Translations under genes and position numbers: made by a program
Part shown: in pieces, positions 1-5,306 of the stretch
How the letters are laid out: every line of letters begins with the position of its first letter
How positions within the stretch are numbered: position 1 is the first letter of the stretch
DNA from: an uncultured Chloroflexota bacterium
Lineage (GTDB): Bacteria; Chloroflexota; Anaerolineae; Aggregatilineales; Phototrophicaceae
Direction of reading: 5' to 3'
Length of the DNA: 12,017 nucleotides
NCBI GenBank assembly: GCA_937864975.1
Contig: CALMDI010000549.1
Span: 1 to 12,017 of the forward strand
Notes under the pieces: model-generated
Database searches by the model: none
Seen by the model: only the letters and a program-made list of their open reading frames with translations
Told to the model about the DNA's origin: nothing

Positions 1-521
1 GGGGCGTAAATGAACCGCGCGATGTTGCCTTCCTGATCGATGATGAATGTTTCCGGGACGCCTGAAATATTGTAGGCGTCCGAAATGCGCGTCTGTGAAT
101 CAGCTCCGTTGGGAAAGGTCAAGCCGAACTGGTCGATAAACGCGCGCGAGCTGCCTTCGACGTCGGCGTAGGCGACGCCGACGATGACGACGCCCCGATC
201 CTGATACCGTTCCCATACCGACTGAAGCAAGGGCGCTTCCTCGTAACAGGGTCGGCACCAGCTTGCCCAGAAATTGAGCACGACCACCTGCCCGCGCAGA
301 TCGCTCAGGCTCAGGGTGTCGCCGTCGAACGTCGTGAGGGTAAATTCGGGTGCCGCGCCCGCGCTCGGCTGTGTCTGTTTCTGACGCGCCAGCGCCAAGC
401 CGACCACCGCTGCCATCACCAGAATCCCAACGAGCACCACCGCCGAGCCGGGGCTGAACCCGCGGCGCGGGGGACGCTCGGTTTCGTCGTCCAGCAGATT
501 GAAATCGGGTGCTGCGGTCAT
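1..521 (-). CDS. ccmG: Thiol-disulfide oxidoreductase of cytochrome c maturation (CcmG/ResA/TlpA type), partial
   Basis: This membrane-anchored thioredoxin-fold protein would act outside the membrane, reducing apocytochrome CxxCH cysteines before haem attachment. The gene reads from ATG at 521 down to the window edge, giving 173 codons without a stop; the C-terminus lies outside. Visible features are a short cytoplasmic N-terminus (MTAAPDFNLLDDE), one hydrophobic segment at about residues 27-46, and a thioredoxin core with the active site W88-C-R-P-C92 in the context NFWASWCRPCYEE. A GVPET motif carries the expected cis-proline near residue 156. The CRPC dipeptide differs from the CEPC/CVPC common in proteobacterial CcmG and resembles ResA/TlpA relatives. 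It starts only 6 nt after the ccmH stop codon, so it is very likely the last visible gene of the ccmEFHG operon. The family call is strong; the exact name (ccmG versus resA) rests on operon context. Confidence 0.9.
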   Translation of the reverse strand, partial: MTAAPDFNLLDDETERPPRRGFSPGSAVVLVGILVMAAVVGLALARQKQTQPSAGAAPEFTLTTFDGDTLSLSDLRGQVVVLNFWASWCRPCYEEAPLLQSVWERYQDRGVVIVGVAYADVEGSSRAFIDQFGLTFPNGADSQTRISDAYNISGVPETFIIDQEGNIARFIYA

Positions 522-527
522 CGGTCG

Positions 528-1121
528 TTATCTCCGCGCGCGCAAATCGGCTTCGATCCGCTCGCGATACGTCGCGTCATCTTTCGGCAGGGGCGTTTCG
601 GCGGCGGGCGCAGGTATTGCCGCCGCCTGTTTTCGCCGCCAGCGCAGCAGCGTTTCCACTGCCACGACGAGCGCCAGCCCCGCCAGCAGCCACGGCGTCA
701 GCAGCGACAGCGCTCGAAGCGTCGGGTCTTGCGGCGTGCCGACCACGCGCTCGCCAAACCGCTGCACGAAGTCCGTCACGATCTCGTCGGGTGTCTGTCC
801 CTGTTCAAGCTGCGTCCGAATCTCCGCGCGCCACTGAAGACAGGCGGGCGTCCCGCACACGTCCAGCGGAATGTTCTCGCACACCGGACAGAACAACCGC
901 TGCGCGACCGCGTTGACCTCGTCCTCGGTGACGCCGCCTTCCTGCGCCAGCACGGGCAAAGCGGACAGGAGGAGCACGGCGAAGAGGAGGGTGAGGAGAA
1001 GCCAAACCCCACCCCCTGACCCCCTTCCCGATTTCAGGGAGGGGGAACGTAGATAGGTTGCTTCTAGGCACTTCCTCCCCGATTTCGCGGAGGGAGACGG
1101 AAGGTGGGGTAACACTCTCAC
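528..1121 (-). CDS. ccmH: Cytochrome c maturation protein CcmH, four-cysteine variant with an interrupted signal peptide
   Basis: CcmH family proteins hold apocytochrome c through a CxxC thiol pair for haem ligation. The product has 197 residues from a GTG start at 1121-1119. That GTG overlaps the ccmF stop TGA by 4 nt (GTGA), a typical coupled arrangement and the main reason for choosing this start. The core reads L76-F-C78-P-V-C81-E-N, matching the family LRCxxCQN motif, followed by two further cysteines C89 and C94 in DVCGTPAC. A helix-rich region and a C-terminal membrane segment at about 138-160 follow. The hydrophobic signal segment (about 40-59, ending VLAQ) lies unusually far from the start because residues 4-38 are encoded by a 105-bp inverted-repeat element. 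Removing the element leaves a compact MRVFWLLLTLL signal start in the same frame. Function is confident; the N-terminus of the mature protein is less so. Confidence 0.88.
   Translation of the reverse strand: MRVLPHLPSPSAKSGRKCLEATYLRSPSLKSGRGSGGGVWLLLTLLFAVLLLSALPVLAQEGGVTEDEVNAVAQRLFCPVCENIPLDVCGTPACLQWRAEIRTQLEQGQTPDEIVTDFVQRFGERVVGTPQDPTLRALSLLTPWLLAGLALVVAVETLLRWRRKQAAAIPAPAAETPLPKDDATYRERIEADLRARR
1006..1110. repeat. 105-bp inverted-repeat (MITE-like) element inside the 5' end of ccmH
   Basis: The ends are inverted copies: ACCCCACC at 1006-1013 and GGTGGGGT at 1103-1110. Inside each end lies a GC-rich hairpin unit: one with CCCCCTTCCC / GGGAGGGGG arms around GATTTCA (about 1019-1044), the other with CCTCC / GGAGG arms around a GATTTCGC core (about 1074-1094). 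The two units are roughly inverted copies of each other, separated by a short unrelated spacer. The length is exactly 35 codons, so the ccmH reading frame passes through. Such C-rich/G-rich hairpins with a GATTTC core are, from memory, common dispersed repeats in Chloroflexota genomes; I could not check this. An AA dinucleotide flanks both sides, but counting it as a target-site duplication would make the inserted length 107 bp and out of frame, so the exact insertion boundaries are uncertain. Confidence 0.75.
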
Positions 1122-3196
1122 GCCACGCCCTCCGCGCTTCCGGCGACACGCCCGCGCGCGCTTGCCCGCGCCGGAAGCGGCTCATCCTTCCACGCGGCAA
1201 CCAGCGTGCCCGCGATCAACAGCAGACCACCCCACCACACGAGGTTAATCAACGGATTGAAATAGACTTTGAACGTCGCCGTGCTGCCGTCCTCGCTCCA
1301 CCCGCTGAGCAGAACGTAGAAATCGTCGACGCCGGGGAAGGGGCTGGTCGCGCCCGCAATCGTCATCGGCATTTCAGGGTACAAATCCTGTCGAGGGCGC
1401 AGGCGGTCTATCGCTTGCCCGTCGCGGCTCACCGTCACGTCCGCGATGGTCATGTTGCGCCCGTCTTCCCCGGTGGCGAACGTCAGGTCGTCGTAGCGCA
1501 TTGTATAGCCTGCCAGCGCCAGGCTTTCGCCGCGCGCCAGCGTCTGCTGCGTCTCGGACTGGAACAGCGTACTGCCGATGACGCCGATGCCGATGACCGT
1601 GATCCCCAGATGCACGATGTACCCGCCGTAGCGACGGCGGTTCCGGGCGAACAACGCGGTCACCGCGCGCAGCCAGGATTCGTGTAACCCTTCACGACGC
1701 GCCCGCGCGCCGCGATAGATTTCGTACAGCGCGACGATCCCGGCGAAGGCGACCACGCCATAACCGAACAGCGCGCCCGCGCTGCGCGTGCCGGTTACAA
1801 ACATCACGACGACGAAAACGACGGTCACGAGCGCCGGGACGACCAGCGCGCGACCGAGCCGTCGCAGCGAGGTGGCGCTCCACGCCGACAGCGGGGCGAT
1901 TCCCATTAACAGGTAGAGGGCGATAAACAGCGGCGGCGTCACCTGCAGAAAATAATCCGCGCCGAGCGTGATATTCGTATTCAGAAATAGCTCGGACAGA
2001 ATCGGCGCGCCAAAGCTGCCCCAGAAGATGGCGAAAAACAGGGCGATAAAAATGGCGTTGTTCAGGACGAACAGCGCTTCGCGTCCGAGCAGGCTCGTAA
2101 AGGCGTGCTCGCCGCGTAATTCGCCCCGGTTCCAGCGCCACAGCAGCAGCCCGACCGACACGAGCGTGACCACAGCCCAGAACGCGAACATCGGGAAGCC
2201 GATTTCGCTCTGGGCGAATGAATGCACGCTTGAAATCAGACCGCTGCGGGTGGCGAATGTGCCAAAGATCACGGCGGAAAAGGTGAAGATGACCAGGAAC
2301 ATGTTCCACACCTTCAACATGCCGCGCTTTTCCTGAATCATGACGCTGTGAATGAAGGCGGTGCCGATGAGCCACGGCAGGAACGCGGCGTTTTCGACCG
2401 GATCCCAGCCCCAGTAGCCCCCCCATCCAAGCACGTCATACGCCCAGCGCCCGCCGAGCAGCAAGCCGAGACCCAGAAACAGCCACGCCACCAGCGACCA
2501 GCGCCGCGTCGCCTTGATCCATCCGGTCGAGAGATCGCCGGACGCCAGCGCCGCCATCGCGAACGCGAACGGAATGACGAAGCCCGTGAAACCCAGGTAC
2601 AGCATCGGCGGGTGGATAATCATGCCGAAATGGCGCAGGAGCGGATTCAAACCGCGGGCGCTCTCTGCCAGGATGCGCGGGTCGGGCGCGCGCGCCCCCG
2701 CCGGCATGAACACCGACTCGATCACCTGACCCGCGGGCGTCGCCCAGTAGCGTGTGAAGGGATTTTCGAGGAACACGACCAGTGCCAGGAAAAACGCCTG
2801 CGTCGCCATCGTATAGGCGATGACGTAAGGCATCAGGCGGCGGTGGCTGTGCCAGTTCAACAGCAGCGCCGCCGCCGAAAACGCGCTCATGATCAGGTTC
2901 CAGAACAGCAGCGACCCCTGCTGCGATCCCCACAACGCCGTGAAGCGGTAGAAGGATGGCGTCGAGGGGTTCGTCACCTGCCAGACGTAGCTGATTTCGT
3001 AGCGCCCGCCCGTCAAGCCGATGAGCAGCGCGCCGGACGCGGCAAGGAGCAGGGGAAAGACGAGCAGCGCCGCGTTGCGCGCGCTCAGCACCAGCCGCTC
3101 CGAGCGGCGGCGCGCGCCGAGGATGGACGCGACGATGGCGTAACCTGCCGCGACGAAAGCGAGAAGAGTCGCGATGAAGCCGACTTCCGCGAGCAT
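1118..3196 (-). CDS. ccmF: Haem lyase subunit CcmF
   Basis: CcmF is the large integral membrane component of the haem lyase, taking haem from CcmE and joining it to apocytochrome c. The 692-residue product is close to the usual family size (about 630-690) and is hydrophobic nearly throughout. The tryptophan-rich WWD domain is clear at about 257-276: GWGGYWGWDPVENAAFLPWL. Flanking histidines suited to haem ligation sit in HPPMLY (H195), FIHSVM (H283) and SSVHSF (H325), followed by the conserved FGTFATRSG stretch (311-319). A large extracytoplasmic loop lies near the C-terminus, before a final membrane segment. The ATG at 3196 is one base past the ccmE stop (TAG-A-ATG), and the TGA overlaps the GTG start of ccmH by four bases, so translation of E, F and H is probably coupled. 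No frameshift or missing motif is visible. Confidence 0.95.
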   Translation of the reverse strand: MLAEVGFIATLLAFVAAGYAIVASILGARRRSERLVLSARNAALLVFPLLLAASGALLIGLTGGRYEISYVWQVTNPSTPSFYRFTALWGSQQGSLLFWNLIMSAFSAAALLLNWHSHRRLMPYVIAYTMATQAFFLALVVFLENPFTRYWATPAGQVIESVFMPAGARAPDPRILAESARGLNPLLRHFGMIIHPPMLYLGFTGFVIPFAFAMAALASGDLSTGWIKATRRWSLVAWLFLGLGLLLGGRWAYDVLGWGGYWGWDPVENAAFLPWLIGTAFIHSVMIQEKRGMLKVWNMFLVIFTFSAVIFGTFATRSGLISSVHSFAQSEIGFPMFAFWAVVTLVSVGLLLWRWNRGELRGEHAFTSLLGREALFVLNNAIFIALFFAIFWGSFGAPILSELFLNTNITLGADYFLQVTPPLFIALYLLMGIAPLSAWSATSLRRLGRALVVPALVTVVFVVVMFVTGTRSAGALFGYGVVAFAGIVALYEIYRGARARREGLHESWLRAVTALFARNRRRYGGYIVHLGITVIGIGVIGSTLFQSETQQTLARGESLALAGYTMRYDDLTFATGEDGRNMTIADVTVSRDGQAIDRLRPRQDLYPEMPMTIAGATSPFPGVDDFYVLLSGWSEDGSTATFKVYFNPLINLVWWGGLLLIAGTLVAAWKDEPLPARASARGRVAGSAEGVA

Positions 3197-3197
3197 T

Positions 3198-3737
3198 CTA
3201 AGCGTCCGCTTGAGCCGCGACCTGTTCCGGTCCGCCCTCGATAAACCGGCTGGGGCACTTCAGCAGCAGCTCGGTCGCGTAGAAAACGCCGTCGTCGCCG
3301 AGGCTGCCGGTTAATATCGCCTGCGCCTCGTGCTGAAGCAGATCGGGCTTCACCTGTCCCTCGACGCGGACGGGCATCCGGGTCGCGTTCGGGTCGGTGG
3401 CGGCATCCCGAAGCGCTGTCGCCAGATCGTCGAACTGGCTGGGGATATTCGCGATGGTGAAGTCGATCACCAGGTTCTGGCTGTCGTACCGGATGGAGTC
3501 GCCCAGGACGACGCCGGAAATGCGGACGGTCTCGCCCGCGTAACGCTCGTTGCTCAGCATGTCGTCCACGGTGATGAAGTACTGCGCGCCCGCCAGCGTG
3601 CCGGAGACGATCAAAAAGGCGACCGCGCCGAGGATGAGCAGACCGCCGATCATAAACTTCAGCCGCTCGCCGCCGCGTTTGACGGCGCGAATTTTCGTGC
3701 CGCTCGCGCCTTTTTCCCAGGACGCCTGTGTTGCCAT
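3198..3737 (-). CDS. ccmE: Haem chaperone CcmE, cysteine-type
   Basis: CcmE is a membrane-anchored OB-fold protein that carries haem covalently from CcmC to CcmF. The product has 179 residues from an ATG at 3737, preceded by a good AGGAG Shine-Dalgarno six bases upstream. A basic N-terminus leads to one hydrophobic segment at about 28-50, then a beta-rich domain containing QYFITVDDML, YAGETVRISGVVLGDSI and MPVRVEGQVKPDLL, all typical of the family. The haem-attachment histidine of the usual HxxxY motif is replaced: the sequence here is L-K-C161-P-S-R-F165, so Cys takes the histidine position and Phe the position of the usual Tyr. Cys-type CcmE proteins are known from archaea and Desulfovibrio. 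This is the first gene of the operon, 22 nt downstream of the predicted transcription start. Confidence 0.92.
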   Translation of the reverse strand: MATQASWEKGASGTKIRAVKRGGERLKFMIGGLLILGAVAFLIVSGTLAGAQYFITVDDMLSNERYAGETVRISGVVLGDSIRYDSQNLVIDFTIANIPSQFDDLATALRDAATDPNATRMPVRVEGQVKPDLLQHEAQAILTGSLGDDGVFYATELLLKCPSRFIEGGPEQVAAQADA

Positions 3738-3765
3738 GCGCCGCTCCTGAACTTTGCCTGCGCTT

Positions 3766-3794
3766 ATTGTATCACCTTGTGACAGCGATCACAA
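3766..3794 (-). promoter_or_regulatory. Sigma70-like promoter of the ccmEFHG operon
   Basis: Read on the minus strand, TTGTGA (3794-3789) serves as the -35 element, followed by a 17-nt spacer and TACAAT (3771-3766) as the -10. The -10 is preceded by TGA, giving an extended -10 (TGATACAAT). The predicted start is an A near 3759, which gives a leader of about 22 nt carrying the AGGAG ribosome site of ccmE. The -10 matches consensus in five of six positions, the -35 in four of six. This is the only good promoter seen in the gap between the 3821 gene and ccmE. Confidence 0.65.
3777..3794. promoter_or_regulatory. CRP/FNR-type palindromic operator overlapping the ccm promoter
   Basis: The 18-mer TTGTGATCGCTGTCACAA (minus-strand reading) has perfect outer arms TTGTGA and TCACAA separated by six bases. 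This is the classic arrangement of CRP/FNR superfamily sites (TGTGA-N6-TCACA). It covers the -35 hexamer and most of the spacer, centred near -26.5 relative to the predicted start. Class I and II activator sites normally centre at or upstream of -41.5, so this position fits repression by occlusion better than activation. No regulator gene is in the window, so which family member binds is unknown. Confidence 0.6.
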
Positions 3795-3820
3795 TTCGCG
3801 CGGGCGAATCTCATCGTCGT

Positions 3821-4051
3821 TTAAGCCGAGTCGCGCTCGCGCTCGACACGCTCCCGCGCCAGCCAGACGCCGCCGACGATGAGGACAAAGCCAATGCCGA
3901 GCAGGAGCATGAGCGTGCCGCCGCCCTGCGGTACCTGCTGCGCGGCGGGCGCTTCCGAGGTCGTGGCTTCCTGCGCCGAGACCAGCGGCACGGCAACCGT
4001 GAGCGCTGCCCACACCGCCAGCAGCAGAACGCGCCGAGTTTGTCTGTGCAT
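3821..4051 (-). CDS. Small secreted or membrane-anchored protein of unknown function
   Basis: This 76-residue product is not recognised. Its ATG at 4051-4049 was chosen over an in-frame ATG 33 nt upstream for two reasons: a GAGGAG Shine-Dalgarno lies 9 nt before it, and it places a basic MHRQTRR stretch directly before a hydrophobic signal segment. That segment ends in VSAQ, a plausible signal peptidase site. A short linker rich in Ala, Gln, Pro and Thr (AQEATTSEAPAAQQVPQGGG) follows. Then comes a second hydrophobic helix (about 47-66, TLMLLLGIGFVLIVGGVWLA) and a charged tail RERVERERDSA. The layout of signal, linker, helix and charged tail resembles a single-pass membrane protein or a sorting-type C-terminus. 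It sits alone between the terminator of the bc operon and the promoter of the ccm operon, on the same strand as both. A link to respiration is only suggested by location. Confidence 0.65.
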   Translation of the reverse strand: MHRQTRRVLLLAVWAALTVAVPLVSAQEATTSEAPAAQQVPQGGGTLMLLLGIGFVLIVGGVWLARERVERERDSA

Positions 4052-4149
4052 GATGTCTGTCTCCTCAGGTAAAGCGCCGCCCAATATCGGATCGCGGACG
4101 GCACCCAGCGGCTCGCCAATATTGCCTATTTTACCGCGGTCTCCTGAAC

Positions 4150-4176
4150 AAAAAACCCCCGACGCAGGGTCGGGGG
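4150..4176 (-). terminator. Rho-independent terminator of the cytochrome bc operon
   Basis: On the minus strand, CCCCCGAC (4176-4169) and GTCGGGGG (4163-4156) form a perfect 8-bp GC-rich stem with a 5-nt loop. The stem is followed at once by a run of six T residues (4155-4150). It lies about 40 nt past the stop codon of the dihaem cytochrome c gene, which is the usual place for an intrinsic terminator, and it separates that operon from the small gene at 3821-4051. Confidence 0.88.
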
Positions 4177-4217
4177 CTTTCGATGCTGGCTGAAGGCGCT
4201 CGCGAGCCGGGTATGCG

Positions 4218-5303
4218 CTATTGGATAGGCTGATCCTGACTTTCCAGGAAGGCGACCAGGTCGGCGATGTCCTCCACCGCCAGCCGCTCTCCGAAATAGT
4301 CCGGCATCACGGGTCCGTACGACGGCACGAGATAGACGTGCGGATCGACGATGCTTTCCACAAGGTACTGTTCGGGCGTGTAGCCTTGCAGTGCCGGGTC
4401 TTGCAGACGGATTTCGACCACGCGCGTGTACGTGCCTTCGGTTGGAGGTCCGACGATTCCGCCCGCGTGGCAGCCCGCGCAGCCCACGGCGGTATCGTTA
4501 TAAATTGCCTGACCCTCGACGGGGTCGCCCGGCGCTTCCGTGATTGCCGCGACGATTGCCTGCACGTCCGTGCCTGCCGCGTTTTCAGGCGCCGCGACGC
4601 CGCCTTCACCCGGTATCTTCGGGAACTGGTTGACCGCCAGCAGATCGTCCAGCGTCCAGTTGCTGCCCTTGTCAAAGTTGAGGATGTAATTCACCAGGTC
4701 GTTCAGCTGGTCGGTACGCAGCGGACCGCCGCCCGCCTGCGCCCACGCGGGCATCGGGCGGGGCCAGTAGCTGACGCTCGTCGGACGACCGTGAACGAGC
4801 GTCGTAAACACGAAAGCGGTGCGGCTCGCTCCCCAGCCAAGCTGCTCCAGGCGCGACGGCTGTTCGGGGTTGTAACCGCGGTCGATGGCAGTTTGCATCT
4901 GCGCCAGCAGCTGATTGCGCTGCGTATCCAGCTCGACCAGCCGCGCGTCAATCTCGGCGATTCGCGCCGACGTCGTCCCTTCCGCTTCGCGTTCCGCGTT
5001 CAGTTGAGCGATTTCCGCGTTCACCGGCGCCAGGAAGTCGAAGCCGAAAAAGTGCGGGCTGTTTAAGGCGGGGGCGATTCCGCTCAGCCCGCGTCCGTCC
5101 ATGCCGTGACACTCCGAGCAGTTTGACGCTAACAGCCGCGCCCCCCCCTCCGTCGACCGGGCAAGAAACCGCTCCTCGAACGCGCGCATTCGGGCGCCTT
5201 CGTTGATGGCGAGCCAGCCCAGCAAAATCATGATGCCGAGAAAGGCAATCGTCCCGACGACGACGCGATGCTCGATGCGTTCAAACAGCAATCGTTGGAA
5301 CAT
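4218..5303 (-). CDS. qcrC: Membrane-anchored dihaem cytochrome c subunit of the cytochrome bc complex
   Basis: This subunit would accept electrons from the Rieske protein and pass them to a terminal oxidase or soluble carrier. The 361-residue product has an N-terminal membrane anchor at about 14-32, then two class I cytochrome c domains. Haem sites are C62-S-E-C-H66 and C275-A-G-C-H279. Likely axial methionines are M184 (RPMPAWAQ) and M333 (VMPDYFGERL). Between the first CxxCH and its methionine is a strongly charged, heptad-like stretch (about 95-140; Glu, Arg, Gln and Leu rich), predicted coiled coil and not part of the normal fold. A flexible linker near 228-260 joins the two domains. The ATG lies 3 nt after the qcrB stop, and a terminator follows the gene, so it ends the operon. 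The name is by role and position; it could equally be called a petJ-like or cytochrome cc subunit. Confidence 0.9.
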   Translation of the reverse strand: MFQRLLFERIEHRVVVGTIAFLGIMILLGWLAINEGARMRAFEERFLARSTEGGARLLASNCSECHGMDGRGLSGIAPALNSPHFFGFDFLAPVNAEIAQLNAEREAEGTTSARIAEIDARLVELDTQRNQLLAQMQTAIDRGYNPEQPSRLEQLGWGASRTAFVFTTLVHGRPTSVSYWPRPMPAWAQAGGGPLRTDQLNDLVNYILNFDKGSNWTLDDLLAVNQFPKIPGEGGVAAPENAAGTDVQAIVAAITEAPGDPVEGQAIYNDTAVGCAGCHAGGIVGPPTEGTYTRVVEIRLQDPALQGYTPEQYLVESIVDPHVYLVPSYGPVMPDYFGERLAVEDIADLVAFLESQDQPIQ

Positions 5304-5306
5304 TCG

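Noticed and set aside
1058..1687. Long plus-strand open frame opposite ccmH and ccmF
   Set aside because: It is antisense to clear ccm genes with strong motifs; Arg/Ala/His-rich low-complexity content is typical of shadow frames in GC-rich DNA.
4052..4084. Upstream ATG for the small protein gene (11 extra residues)
   Set aside because: It would bury the signal peptide behind acidic residues and ignore the GAGGAG before the ATG at 4051.
4221..5066. 281-codon plus-strand frame opposite qcrC
   Set aside because: Shadow of the dihaem cytochrome gene, whose CxxCH motifs and anchor are clear; no ribosome site or family motif on the plus strand.
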